Shown here: piece after piece, positions 16,061 to 24,361 of the stretch
Layout: each line of letters starts with the position of its first letter
Position numbering within the stretch: the first letter of the stretch is position 1
Assembly: GCA_026706455.1 (NCBI GenBank)
Contig: JAPOYS010000078.1
Span: forward strand, 1 to 38,544
DNA: 38,544 bases
Direction: 5' to 3'
Source of the DNA: Chloroflexota bacterium
GTDB taxonomy: Bacteria; Chloroflexota; Anaerolineae; Aggregatilineales; Phototrophicaceae
Notes under the pieces: generated by a model
Told to the model about the DNA's origin: nothing
Database searches by the model: none
The model's input: the letters and a program-made list of their open reading frames with translations, nothing else
Program-made: the position numbers and the translations under genes

Positions 16061-16859
16061 TCGGCAGGTGTTGGCGCACGTTGCCAGTCTCGAATCTTTT
16101 CCTTGGGATTGCGAGCTTTTTTCGTATGTGGGTAGAGGAAGGTTTCCTGACTTTGCCATTCGCGTGAACCCAGGAGGAGATCTCGACGGTGGCGAGCTCA
16201 TAGAAGTAAAAGATAGCAAGTCCTTTTCGGTCTCATCGTTCAACTCGACTATTCCGACAGGAACGAAGTTGATTGCTGAGCTTACAAGCGGGAAGCGAAG
16301 TGTGATACGTGATCAGATGTTGGCCGCCGGCGACGACATTGATAGCCTTCCCGAACGTGAGGTTTTCTATCTTCTGCGTGGCAAACCTATAGGCAAGTGC
16401 AAGATTTGCCTGGTGCATGGCAGCTTCTTTGAAACGATAAAGGTCGAGCAGTTGATTCAGCAGGCATTCGGCCAGGTCCTTGATGAACGCTTGGCGGAAG
16501 AAGACTTGGACATTAGCGACGAATTGCGCAATTTGATGGTGCGCGTATTCTCGCGTCAGGATAGCTTTAGCCGAGTACGTCACGTGGACAGGGCCACCGT
16601 AAAGCTGCGCTTCCGCATAATGACGGAGGCAAAGAAAGAAGGCAACATATTCAACGCGACTATCTATCCGGAGATTGAGAACGATACAATCAGCCTGGTA
16701 ATTCCGTGCGTTTGTCAAGAAAATCTAGCCGTGCGTTTGGAGCATTTAAAGCAAGCAGTATCGACATCTGAATTGGATCAAGGCAAGCAATTTGTAATCA
16801 TGCATCCATTTAATGGCGATTACCATGTCTTGAGCTTTCCTATAAGGAATGTTCCATAG
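16020..16859 (+). CDS. Putative type II restriction endonuclease (PD-(E)xK-like)
   Basis: A 279-residue protein if started at GTG 16020. An ATG at 15933 is in frame but would overlap the methyltransferase by 128 bases. Near the N-terminus is a plausible nuclease core: PD at residues 43-44 and ELIEVKD with ExK at 62-64, 17 residues later, the spacing of PD-(D/E)xK enzymes. The rest shows no motif I recognise, as usual for restriction enzymes. The codon mix is AT-richer than in surrounding metabolic genes, which fits acquisition by transfer. Function is inferred from the motif plus the overlapping methyltransferase; recognition site unknown. Confidence 0.65.
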   Translation: MYSIYHFFAHLYRNRQVLAHVASLESFPWDCELFSYVGRGRFPDFAIRVNPGGDLDGGELIEVKDSKSFSVSSFNSTIPTGTKLIAELTSGKRSVIRDQMLAAGDDIDSLPEREVFYLLRGKPIGKCKICLVHGSFFETIKVEQLIQQAFGQVLDERLAEEDLDISDELRNLMVRVFSRQDSFSRVRHVDRATVKLRFRIMTEAKKEGNIFNATIYPEIENDTISLVIPCVCQENLAVRLEHLKQAVSTSELDQGKQFVIMHPFNGDYHVLSFPIRNVP

Positions 16860-16890
16860 CGGATCGGGAAAGAGCAGCGAAAGGCAAAGC

Positions 16891-17205
16891 ATGAAAAAAG
16901 TATTCGTGGTCTACGCGGCGGACAACGTCGGCACCGCCGTCCTCGAACCGATTCAGGTCGGCGATCATGTCGGCTGCAACGGCGAGCGCAGCGACCTCGA
17001 GGTGGTCGCGTTGGACGATATCGCCTACGGGCACAAGATCGCGCTGATGGATATCGCCGCCGGCGACACCGTGCTCAAATATGGGCTCAGCATCGGCTCG
17101 GCCACGCGCGAGATCAAAGAAGGCGAGCATGTGCACGCGCATAATGTCGAGAGCAACCGTGGCCGCGGCGACCTGGCCGGCAGCGGCGCGCTAAGGGCTG
17201 AATAG
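16891..17205 (+). CDS. UxaA-family dehydratase, small SAF-domain subunit
   Basis: A 104-residue protein matching the N-terminal SAF domain of altronate/galactarate dehydratases. Recognisable blocks are the DNVGTAVLEPIQVGD start and the GHKIALMDIAAGD segment, followed by GxxHVHAHNVES. In E. coli-type UxaA this domain is fused to the catalytic part; here it is a separate gene followed by the large subunit. An in-frame start exists at 16849, but the ATG at 16891, preceded by AAAGGCAAAG, gives a clean domain start. It is the first of a three-gene sugar-acid set with the large subunit and a LarA homologue. Confidence 0.88.
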   Translation: MKKVFVVYAADNVGTAVLEPIQVGDHVGCNGERSDLEVVALDDIAYGHKIALMDIAAGDTVLKYGLSIGSATREIKEGEHVHAHNVESNRGRGDLAGSGALRAE

Positions 17206-17215
17206 CGAAAATGGC

Positions 17216-17237
17216 GGGGCGACTTTGCAAGTCGCCC
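17216..17237. repeat. Dispersed hairpin repeat
   Basis: A compact perfect copy: GGGGCGACTT, TGC loop-side bases and AAGTCGCCC. It lies in the 55-base gap between the two UxaA-type subunit genes, just before the AAGGAG of the large subunit. An RNA hairpin here could set their ratio, which is inference. Confidence 0.8.
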
Positions 17238-17260
17238 GCAGCCAGCACAAGGAGAACAGC

Positions 17261-18433
17261 ATGTCTGAATTCCTGGGTTACATCCGCCCCAACGGCGATG
17301 TCGGCATCCGCAATCATCTCTTGATTCTATCGGGCACGGTCTACGCCAACGGCGTCTGCGAGCGCGTCGCCGGTACAATTCACGGCGCCGTGCCCATCAC
17401 GCATGCCAACGGGCGCTGCCAAGTCGCGCCGGACCTGCGCGTGACGCGGCGCTTCCTGGCTGGCACCGCCATGAATCCGAATGTCGGCGCGGTCGTCATC
17501 ATCGACCATTTCAAAGAAGAGGGCATGACCGCCGAAGACCTGGCTGATGATATCGCGGCCACCGGCAAGCCAATCGCCACTGTCAACATCCGCGGCGATG
17601 GCGGCTTCATCAGCGCGGTCGATAAAGCGACCCGTTACGCCCAAGACTTCGCGCGCCAGATCAGCCTCGATCAACGCGAGGCGGCGCCGATGAGCAAGAT
17701 CCTCTTCGGCACAGAATGCGGCACATCCGATACCACTTCCGGCTTGGCGAGCAATCCCGCCAACGGGCTCGCTGGCGAAATCTTGATCGCCCAGGGCGGC
17801 CGCATGCTGATGGCTGAATGCACCGAGTGGATGGGCTGCGAGAATTGGTTGACCGACAAAGCGGCCAGCCCGGCTGTTGCCGAGGCCATCCTGGCCGGCG
17901 TGCGGCACATGGAAGCGCGCGCGCTCGCCAGCGGCGAGGATATCCGCGGCTCCCAGCCGACCGGCGACAACATGGCCGGCGGGCTGACCACGATTGAAGA
18001 GAAGTCGATGGGCGCGGTCAAGAAGATCGGCGACAGCCCGATCATCGAGTATCTCGAAATCGCCGAGGCGCCAACCAGGACGGATCCGGGCAACTACGTG
18101 ATGTACGGTCCCGGCATGGGCGCCGAAAGCATCAGCAGCATGGCGGCGGCCGGCTGCCAAGTTCTGACCTTCTGCACCGGCGGCGGCCACACCTCCAACC
18201 ATCCCATCATGCCAACCATCAAAGTGACGGGCAATCGACAGTCTTTCGAGCTGATGCGCGACACGGTCGATGTCGATATCAGCGGCGTATTCTATGACGA
18301 GATCACGCTGGCGGAGGCTGGGCAAATCGTCTATGACGAGGTCGAGCGCGTCTGCAATGGCTACCTGACCAAGTCCGAAGCGCTGCGCGATAACAACAGC
18401 TTCGCCATTCACCGCGTTGGGCCGAGCATTTGA
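17261..18433 (+). CDS. UxaA-family dehydratase, large (catalytic) subunit
   Basis: A 390-residue homologue of the C-terminal part of altronate/galactarate dehydratase. It starts SEFLGYIRPNGDVGIRNHLL, a family signature, and keeps likely metal or iron-sulfur cysteines in GTECGTSD, ECTEWMGCE and TFCTGGGHTSNHP. AAGGAG at 17249-17254, six bases before the ATG at 17261, fixes the start. With the small subunit it would dehydrate a sugar acid to a 2-keto-3-deoxy acid in the cytoplasm. The DapA-family gene at 34571-35482 could act on such products, but the genes are far apart. Confidence 0.9.
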   Translation: MSEFLGYIRPNGDVGIRNHLLILSGTVYANGVCERVAGTIHGAVPITHANGRCQVAPDLRVTRRFLAGTAMNPNVGAVVIIDHFKEEGMTAEDLADDIAATGKPIATVNIRGDGGFISAVDKATRYAQDFARQISLDQREAAPMSKILFGTECGTSDTTSGLASNPANGLAGEILIAQGGRMLMAECTEWMGCENWLTDKAASPAVAEAILAGVRHMEARALASGEDIRGSQPTGDNMAGGLTTIEEKSMGAVKKIGDSPIIEYLEIAEAPTRTDPGNYVMYGPGMGAESISSMAAAGCQVLTFCTGGGHTSNHPIMPTIKVTGNRQSFELMRDTVDVDISGVFYDEITLAEAGQIVYDEVERVCNGYLTKSEALRDNNSFAIHRVGPSI

Positions 18434-18451
18434 CGGGTGAAAAACAGACTA

Positions 18452-18478
18452 CAGAGGTCGCAGAGAGCGCAGAGCTTC
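18452..18478. repeat. Short 9-bp tandem repeat
   Basis: Three adjacent 9-mers, CAGAGGTCG, CAGAGAGCG and CAGAGCTTC, lie just after the UxaA-type operon and before three dispersed hairpins. The third unit keeps only the first five bases. Confidence 0.5.
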
Positions 18479-18503
18479 ACTTGTCGAGGCATCGGTCGCT
18501 GTT

Positions 18504-18650
18504 GGGGCGACTGACGGTCAGTGTCGACGGTCAATGTCTACGTGACCCGCGCGACCCTGTGAGTCGCCCGCCAACCACGAAATTGTAGGGGCGACCCTTA
18601 GGCCGCCCGCCTTAGCGCAAACGTTGTAGGGGCGAGTTGGTGGCTCGCCC
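18504..18650. repeat. Dispersed hairpin repeats, three copies
   Basis: A long-loop copy lies at 18504-18569; its arms match the long copy at 4364 and it contains an internal CTGAC-G-GTCAG hairpin. A degenerate copy lies at 18585-18608 and a compact copy at 18626-18650 with GAGTT/GGCTC inner stem. Together with the tandem repeat they fill most of the 263-base gap before the LarA-type gene; no gene is seen there. Confidence 0.85.
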
Positions 18651-18696
18651 GCAACATACCGAGCAGAACTGGCGCCGCGCCTCGGATCAAACTCAG

Positions 18697-19959
18697 ATGC
18701 AGTTGAATCTCCCCTACGGAAACGGCCGCATACAAGCTGTATTGCCCGCTGGATCCAACGTCGAATTTGTCACGCCAAAGCATCAGAGGCCCGCCGACGA
18801 TCCGGCGGGGACGGTACGCCACGCGGTCTACAATCCGCTCGGCGCCGTGAAACCGCCGCGCGCGGGCCAGACGGTCGCCATCGCCATCAACGACAAGACG
18901 CGGCCCGTGCCGCATGAATACCTGCTGCCGCCCGTGCTGGGTGGAATGCGCCAGGCCGGCGTTCGCAATGAGGATGTGTTATTCATCATCGCGACCGGGA
19001 CGCACCCGCGTATGACGCCGGCCGAGTACAGCGCCATTCTGCCGGCTGACCTGCTCGAGACCTATCGCGTCGTCTGTCACGATGCCTTTGATGAGGCCAA
19101 TCTGACCCATCTGGGAGTGACCGACCGCGGTACGCCCGTAACCATCAACAGCGACTACCTGGCGGCTGATTATCGCATCGTCATCGGCAATATCGAGCCG
19201 CATCAGTTTCAGGGTTTCTCAGGCGGGGTCAAGAGCGCCGCCATCGGCCTCGCGGGCGTAGAAACCATCAACCGCAATCACGCCATGATGCGCGAGGACG
19301 GCGCGCGGCTAGGCGTATTCGATGAGAATCCGGCGCGCCAGGATGTGGAAGAAATCGGCCGCATGATCGGCGTTGATTTCGCCGTCAACGCGCTGCTCAA
19401 CCATGACAAGCAGATCATCAATGCCTACGCCGGCGATCCGGCCGCGGTCATGCTCGCCGGCATTCCCCAAGCGCGAGCGCTGTATCTGGCGCGGGTGGAT
19501 GCGCCCTTCGAGCTGATGATCGTCTCGCCCGGCGGCCACCCCAAGGACATCAACCTGTACCAGGCGCAGAAGGGCCTGGCGCATGCAGCAGCAATCACGA
19601 GAGAGGGCGGCGCGCTGATCCTTTGCGCCGCCTGCCCGGAAGGCAGCGGCAATCAGGGCTACGAAGCCTTTATGAAGCGCTCGCCGATGCCCTCGCACAA
19701 AGCTGTCCTGGAGCGCTTCGAACGCGAGGGATTCCAAGTCGGGCGGCACAAAGCCTTTCAGATTTCCCGCGACGCCGCGCGGATTCGGACGACGCTCGTA
19801 TCCGAGCTGGACGATGATTTCGCGCGGGCGTTGCTGCTCCAGCCACAGCCGGATTTGCAGACTGCCATCGACGCCGCGCTGGAGACGCTTCCCAACGACG
19901 CGCGGATTGGCGTCATGCCGGCGGCGAATGCGACGATACCAATTCTAGTGTCGAATTAG
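18697..19959 (+). CDS. larA: LarA-family nickel-dependent racemase homologue
   Basis: A 420-residue LarA-type protein. Known active-site residues of Lactobacillus plantarum LarA line up with a constant offset of five: H103 (GTHPRM), H169 (EPHQF), K179 (SGGVKSA, attachment site of the nickel-pincer cofactor) and H195 (NRNHAM). DKTRPVP holds the substrate arginine. It should therefore be an active member of the LarA superfamily, racemising or epimerising a 2-hydroxy acid. No larB, larC or larE cofactor genes are in the window. A frame start at 18637 would lie inside a hairpin repeat, so ATG 18697 is chosen. Context with the UxaA pair points to a sugar-acid substrate rather than lactate. Confidence 0.85.
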   Translation: MQLNLPYGNGRIQAVLPAGSNVEFVTPKHQRPADDPAGTVRHAVYNPLGAVKPPRAGQTVAIAINDKTRPVPHEYLLPPVLGGMRQAGVRNEDVLFIIATGTHPRMTPAEYSAILPADLLETYRVVCHDAFDEANLTHLGVTDRGTPVTINSDYLAADYRIVIGNIEPHQFQGFSGGVKSAAIGLAGVETINRNHAMMREDGARLGVFDENPARQDVEEIGRMIGVDFAVNALLNHDKQIINAYAGDPAAVMLAGIPQARALYLARVDAPFELMIVSPGGHPKDINLYQAQKGLAHAAAITREGGALILCAACPEGSGNQGYEAFMKRSPMPSHKAVLERFEREGFQVGRHKAFQISRDAARIRTTLVSELDDDFARALLLQPQPDLQTAIDAALETLPNDARIGVMPAANATIPILVSN

Positions 19960-19970
19960 CTTTTCGAGTC

Positions 19971-19979
19971 TGATATACT
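19971..19979 (+). promoter_or_regulatory. Extended -10 promoter of the DUF module
   Basis: TG-A-TATACT at 19971-19979 is an extended -10 element (TGn plus a 5/6 hexamer). The -35 position (TCGAAT, near 19951) is poor. Transcription would start near 19986, about 50 bases before the TTG start at 20035. Confidence 0.45.
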
Positions 19980-20034
19980 TTTGTCTGGATGTCACGCCAG
20001 CAGCGCGCTCACCGCGGAAAACTAGGTCCGTCCT

Positions 20035-20484
20035 TTGTTCTCAATTAAATTGTCGCAGGAAGAGGCTGACAGGTTGCTGGCGTTGGAGAAGCACCGTGTA
20101 TCCGACGAGCCGATTCGCTTTCCACTGCCTAGGCGGAGATCATTTGCAAGGCTGGCGTCGGCCGATGGAGAAGAAGAGTTTGTCCTGGATATCTACTTTG
20201 GGGATGTCGATTTTTCACGCTTCTCGATTCAGCTTCGGGCGAGACAGTCGGTTATTTTGGCGCGGCTTGAATTGGATGGCCCCATCCACGAAAATCCGGA
20301 CGGGTTCCTGATTCCGACCCCTCACCTCCATCTTTATCGTGAAGGCGAAGGAGTCATCTGGGCTTTTAAGATACCGACTCAAAAATTCACAAATCTATCC
20401 GATCGTTCGATCTTATGGAATGATTTCATGTGTTTCTGCAACATCACTATTCCGCCAAGAATTCAACGGGACATGTTCTCATGA
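20035..20484 (+). CDS. DUF6978-like protein, first gene of a two-gene module
   Basis: A 149-residue protein. The frame is closed by TAG at 20023, and the only early start is TTG at 20035, with TAGGT seven bases before it. Conserved-looking blocks are LSQEEADRLLALEK, FVLDIYFGDVDF, LARLELDGPIHENPDG and HLHLYREGEGVIWAFKIP. From memory they match a short uncharacterised family (DUF6978) that is usually found beside DUF1828 proteins. There is no signal peptide or membrane segment. Its last codons overlap the next gene by four bases (ATGA), so the two products are translationally coupled and probably work together. No biochemical function is established that I know of. Confidence 0.75.
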   Translation: MFSIKLSQEEADRLLALEKHRVSDEPIRFPLPRRRSFARLASADGEEEFVLDIYFGDVDFSRFSIQLRARQSVILARLELDGPIHENPDGFLIPTPHLHLYREGEGVIWAFKIPTQKFTNLSDRSILWNDFMCFCNITIPPRIQRDMFS

Positions 20485-21245
20485 TCGCGGAAATTGAGCA
20501 TCTAACAGACAAGTATCTTGACTGGCTTAAGAACGAGATTACCTTCCGCCAGCGGGGCCAAACTGTGGAAGTCACGACGCCTTTTCTGGACAGGCACAAT
20601 GACTACATTCAGTTTTATACCAAGCTAGACGGTAACGAATTGCTGCTGTCGGACCGTGGCTATACGATTGCAAATCTGAAAATGAGTGGCTGCAAGCTAG
20701 ATACCGAAGAGCGCCTGGCTCTGCTCAAGACTACCCTGAATGGCTTCGGTGTCAGCCTGGTGGACGATGACTTGCGCGTCAGGGCCTCAACGGGCGATTA
20801 TGCCCGGAAGAAGCATCGTTTGCTGCAAGCTATTTTGGCGGTGAACGACCTTTTCTATCTGACAACTTCTTCAGCGCAAAACATGTATCATGAAGATGTC
20901 GTCGCCTGGTTGGATCATGCGGAAATCCGTTATATCTCGCGCGTAGAGTTATCCGGCAAGACCGGTTACAGTCATCACTTCGATTTTGTCATTCCAAAAT
21001 CCGATTGCCAGCCGGAACGCGTGCTTCAAAGCATCAACTATCCCGACCGCGCCAGTGCCGAGCGAACCGTCTTCGCTTGGCAAGATACTCGCGAGTCTCG
21101 CACTCAAGGCGCGTGCGCTTATGCAATCTTGAATGACGGCGCCTCTTCAGTGCCATCGGACGTACTTGACGCCTTCCGCAACTACGATGTTCGCCCCGTC
21201 CTCTGGTCTGAGCGCGAGTCCGTGCGGGAAGAACTCGCCGCCTGA
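20481..21245 (+). CDS. DUF1828/DUF1829 domain protein
   Basis: A 254-residue protein. The N-terminal half (about 1-120: FRQRGQTVEVTTPFLDRHNDYIQFY, LLLSDRGYTIANLKMSG) fits DUF1828. The C-terminal half (about 140-250: FDFVIPKSDCQPERVLQSINYPDR, RTVFAWQDTRE) fits DUF1829. The C-terminal half resembles, in general layout, a nuclease-like fold with FDF and a later acidic/Gln-containing strand, but I cannot identify catalytic residues with confidence. The ATG at 20481 overlaps the upstream stop (ATGA), which settles the start. It forms a module with the DUF6978-like gene. Possible roles are toxin-antitoxin or defence, by analogy of architecture only. Confidence 0.8.
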   Translation: MIAEIEHLTDKYLDWLKNEITFRQRGQTVEVTTPFLDRHNDYIQFYTKLDGNELLLSDRGYTIANLKMSGCKLDTEERLALLKTTLNGFGVSLVDDDLRVRASTGDYARKKHRLLQAILAVNDLFYLTTSSAQNMYHEDVVAWLDHAEIRYISRVELSGKTGYSHHFDFVIPKSDCQPERVLQSINYPDRASAERTVFAWQDTRESRTQGACAYAILNDGASSVPSDVLDAFRNYDVRPVLWSERESVREELAA

Positions 21246-21248
21246 TTG

Positions 21249-22457
21249 ATGACCCGGCCAATCGACGAACCCAGCCGCGGCGCCGCGCGCATCGTCCTCG
21301 TCTGCTTCCTCTCCCTCTTCATCATCTTCGGCATTCGCCTTTCCTTCTCCGTCTTCTTCGCCGAGTTCGTCCTCGTCGAAGGCTGGAGCAACGAAGAGTC
21401 CGCCGCCATCTTCAGCCTCAATATGCTGGTCTTCGCCGTGACCGCGCCGTTGGCCGGTCTCGCGCTCGATCGCTGGGGACCGCGCCCCGTCTTCGGGCTC
21501 GGCGTGCTCTTGATGGCGGCCGGCTTGTGGCTGAGCAGCCGGGCAAATTCGCTGGGCGACCTGCTGCTGTCCTACGGCTTGATCGAAGGCATCGGCTTGG
21601 GCGTCACCGGTTTGGGACCAGTCGCCTCAGTCGTGGCCCGCTGGATATCGCCGGCGCAGCGCGGCCGCGCCATCGGCATCGCCTTCGCTGGCACGGGCTT
21701 GGGTTCGTTGCTCTTCGTGCCGCTCTCGCATCGGCTGATTGAAGCCTTCGGCTGGCGCGACGCCTACCTGGCGCTGGCGCTGGTCTGCCTCGTCATCTTA
21801 TTGCCCCTAATGACAGTCGGCTTACAGCGGTCGCCGCAATCGCCGCCGGGCGCGCGCTACCGTTCCGCGACGCGCGTGGATTGGCGGGCGCTGCTGCGCA
21901 GTCCGGTCTTCTGGGCGCTGATGATCGCGGCCGTCATGACCATGGGACCCGTGCGCAGCTTGACTGTGCATCAGGTCGCTTACATGAAATCGGTCGGCGT
22001 AGAACGAGCGACCGCCGCGGCGGTGGTTGGCTTGGCCGGACTCTTGACAAGCGGCTTCTTCATCGCCTTGGGCTGGCTGTCGGATCGCCTTGGACGGGCG
22101 TCGGCTTACACCATCGGCGCGGCCGGCTTGCTGGGCGCAGTCGTCACGCTGGTTTGGCTGCGCGCTGGCGATACGCCGGCGCTCTTGCTGCTTTATGCCT
22201 TGCTCTTTGCCATGGGCGAAGGCGCGCGCAGCAGCGGGACGACGGCGCTGGCCAGCGATGTCTTTCAGCGTCACGGCTTGGGCATGATCAACGGCTTGGT
22301 CGGCGGCCTCGGCGGCTTGGGCGCGGCGCTGGGACCCTGGCTGGTCGGGCGCCTGCGCGATGAGAGCGGGGGCTACGATGGCGGGCTGCTGGTGGTCGTG
22401 ATTATGGTCATTGTGTCTTTAGTCGCGTATTGGTATGTGGCGCGGTCGCGGTTTTGA
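21249..22457 (+). CDS. MFS transporter
   Basis: A 402-residue major facilitator protein with about twelve hydrophobic helices. The loop 2-3 signature appears as GLALDRWGPRPVF and its second-half counterpart as GWLSDRLGRASAY. Overall it resembles the oxalate/formate antiporter-like or monocarboxylate branch; the substrate is unknown. ATG 21249 is preferred over TTG 21246, only three bases after the DUF1828 stop, so it may be read from the same transcript by position. A functional link to the DUF module is doubtful. After it come three dispersed hairpins. Confidence 0.9.
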   Translation: MTRPIDEPSRGAARIVLVCFLSLFIIFGIRLSFSVFFAEFVLVEGWSNEESAAIFSLNMLVFAVTAPLAGLALDRWGPRPVFGLGVLLMAAGLWLSSRANSLGDLLLSYGLIEGIGLGVTGLGPVASVVARWISPAQRGRAIGIAFAGTGLGSLLFVPLSHRLIEAFGWRDAYLALALVCLVILLPLMTVGLQRSPQSPPGARYRSATRVDWRALLRSPVFWALMIAAVMTMGPVRSLTVHQVAYMKSVGVERATAAAVVGLAGLLTSGFFIALGWLSDRLGRASAYTIGAAGLLGAVVTLVWLRAGDTPALLLLYALLFAMGEGARSSGTTALASDVFQRHGLGMINGLVGGLGGLGAALGPWLVGRLRDESGGYDGGLLVVVIMVIVSLVAYWYVARSRF

Positions 22458-22518
22458 GCGACGGGCGAGCTGCATTTCAAAGTAGTTCCAAGTTAGTCAT
22501 GCGAAAGAAGCGAGCCTC

Positions 22519-22643
22519 GTAGGGGCGACCAATCTGGTCGCCCGCTGCCGCTGTGACTTATAGTTTTGGGCGACATGGTATGTCGCCCCTACAACTCCAT
22601 CAACTAATGAGTTCGTACGGGCGAGCTGGCGGCTCGCCCCTGC
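22519..22643. repeat. Dispersed hairpin repeats, three copies
   Basis: The copies are 22519-22543 (inner stem GACCA/TGGTC), 22568-22592 in inverted orientation (GACAT/ATGTC) and 22615-22643 (GAGC/GCTC). A possible decayed half copy starts at about 22461. They occupy the 202-base gap between the convergent MFS and malate synthase genes, where they could also act as bidirectional stem-loops. Confidence 0.85.
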
Positions 22644-22659
22644 ATGCTTCTTCCGCCGC

Positions 22660-24255
22660 TTACAGATACTGATATGCCGGCAGCGTGAGAAACTCGCTGA
22701 ATTCATCCGCGCGGATCATTTCGTCGAATAGCTGCATGGCTCGCTGGAAGTGACCGGTCTCGAAGCGCGCATCGCCGACCTCGCCGCGAATGGCGTCCAT
22801 CTCTTCTTCCAGGAGCTGCCCATACAGCGAAAGCGTCAAGCGCCGCCCGTCCGCCAATGTCGCGTTATGATGCAGCCATTGCCAAACTTGCGCCCGGCTG
22901 ATCTCGGCTGTGGCCGCGTCTTCCATCAAATTGTAAAGCGGCACGCAGCCATTGCCGCCGAGCCAGGCTTCCAGGTATTGGATGCCCACCTTGAGGTTCA
23001 GGCGCACCCCCTCTTCGGTGATGTCGCCGGCGCTGGGCTTCAGTAGATCAGCCGCGCTGACGTTCACGTCCTCGCGCTGGCGCTCGACCTGATTGGCGTC
23101 GGGCATGTGTTCGTCAAAGACATCCGCCGCGATCTGCACCAGACCCGGGTGCGCCACCCAAGTGCCATCATGCCCTTCTTTCGCCTCGCGCAGCTTGTCG
23201 GCATGAACCTTGTCCAAGGCGGCTTGATTGCGCTCCGGATCGTTTCGGATGGGGATCTGCGCCGCCATCCCGCCCATCGCATGGGCGCCGCGCCGGTGGC
23301 AAACCTTGATCACATGCAGCGTGTAGTTGCGCATGAAAGGCACGGTCATCGTCACCTGCGCGCGATCAGGCAGCAAGTACGCGCTGTGGTTGCGCAGCTT
23401 TTTGATGTAGCTGAAGATATAATCCCAGCGGCCGCAGTTTAGACCGGCCGAGTGTTCGCGCAACTCGTAGAGTATCTCTTCCGCCTCGAAAGCCGCCGTG
23501 ATGGTCTCGATCAGCACCGTCGCTTTGATCGTGCTTTGCGCGATGCCGAGCGCGTCCTGCGCATGGACAAATACATCGTTCCATAGCCGCGCTTCCAGGT
23601 GGCTCTCCAGCTTGGGCAGATAGAAGTAGGGTCCCGTCCTTCGGTCGAGAGCAGCCTGGGCATTGTGGAAGAAATACAGACCAAAATCGAAGAGACCGCC
23701 TGGGATTGGCGCGCTGTCGACGAGGAAGTGGCGCTCATCCAGATGCCAGCCGCGCGGCCGGACCATCAGCGTCGCCGTCAGATCATTGAGTTGGTAGAAG
23801 CGGCCGTCGGGATTGGTGAAGGTAATGCTGCGGTTGACGGCGTCGCGCAGGTTGATCTGCCCGGCGACCATATTGTTCCAGCTGGGCGCGTTGGCGTCTT
23901 CAAAGTCAGCCATGAAAACGCGGGCGCCGCAGTTGAGCGCGTTGATGACCATCTTGCGCTCGGTTGGTCCGGTGATCTCCACGCGGCGGTCTTGCAGGTC
24001 GGGCGGAACGGGCGCGACGCGCCAGCTGGGGCCCTTGCGGATAGCGGCCGTCTCCGGCAAGAAGTCTGGCAGTTGGCCGCCGTCAATGGCTTTCTGGCGG
24101 GACTCGCGCGCCGCTAGCAGTTCGTCGCGGCGCGCCCTGAACTTCCGCGCCAAGCTTGCCAGGAAGCCGACCGCTTCCGGTGTGAGGATGGTTTCGTATT
24201 CGGGCTGCATCTCGCCGGTGATGTCGACGCTGGCGGGGTAGTTTGCGTGGGTCAT
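22660..24255 (-). CDS. aceB: Malate synthase A
   Basis: A 531-residue protein, the usual length of the AceB class. It contains the family signature [17 protein letters not shown], the [12 protein letters not shown] segment of the active site and [17 protein letters not shown]. It condenses glyoxylate with acetyl-CoA to malate, the second step of the glyoxylate shunt, in the cytoplasm. No isocitrate lyase gene is in the window, so glyoxylate may come from that gene elsewhere or from other catabolism (for example ureide or glycolate breakdown). It is a single-gene unit with its own promoter at 24298-24325. Confidence 0.97.
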   Translation of the reverse strand: MTHANYPASVDITGEMQPEYETILTPEAVGFLASLARKFRARRDELLAARESRQKAIDGGQLPDFLPETAAIRKGPSWRVAPVPPDLQDRRVEITGPTERKMVINALNCGARVFMADFEDANAPSWNNMVAGQINLRDAVNRSITFTNPDGRFYQLNDLTATLMVRPRGWHLDERHFLVDSAPIPGGLFDFGLYFFHNAQAALDRRTGPYFYLPKLESHLEARLWNDVFVHAQDALGIAQSTIKATVLIETITAAFEAEEILYELREHSAGLNCGRWDYIFSYIKKLRNHSAYLLPDRAQVTMTVPFMRNYTLHVIKVCHRRGAHAMGGMAAQIPIRNDPERNQAALDKVHADKLREAKEGHDGTWVAHPGLVQIAADVFDEHMPDANQVERQREDVNVSAADLLKPSAGDITEEGVRLNLKVGIQYLEAWLGGNGCVPLYNLMEDAATAEISRAQVWQWLHHNATLADGRRLTLSLYGQLLEEEMDAIRGEVGDARFETGHFQRAMQLFDEMIRADEFSEFLTLPAYQYL

Positions 24256-24297
24256 AGTCGCAGTGCCTTGGGTTTACTCGCAATTTGTTGGTCACCG

Positions 24298-24325
24298 ACT
24301 ATATGTGATAAATCTGTTATGTTAA
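24298..24325 (-). promoter_or_regulatory. Promoter of malate synthase
   Basis: On the minus strand TTAACA (24320-24325), a 16-base spacer and TATAGT (24298-24303) each match the sigma-70 consensus at five of six positions. The leader to the ATG at 24255 would be about 36 bases. Confidence 0.65.
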
Positions 24326-24361
24326 AGGTGGAGGCGAGCGCTTTCTGGAATCGGCAAACCG

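Noticed and set aside
17327..18412. Long minus-strand frame (361 codons) opposite the UxaA-type large subunit
   Set aside because: It is a mirror of a well supported gene in GC-rich DNA. Its translation shows no family motif, only low-complexity Ala/Asp/Arg-rich text.
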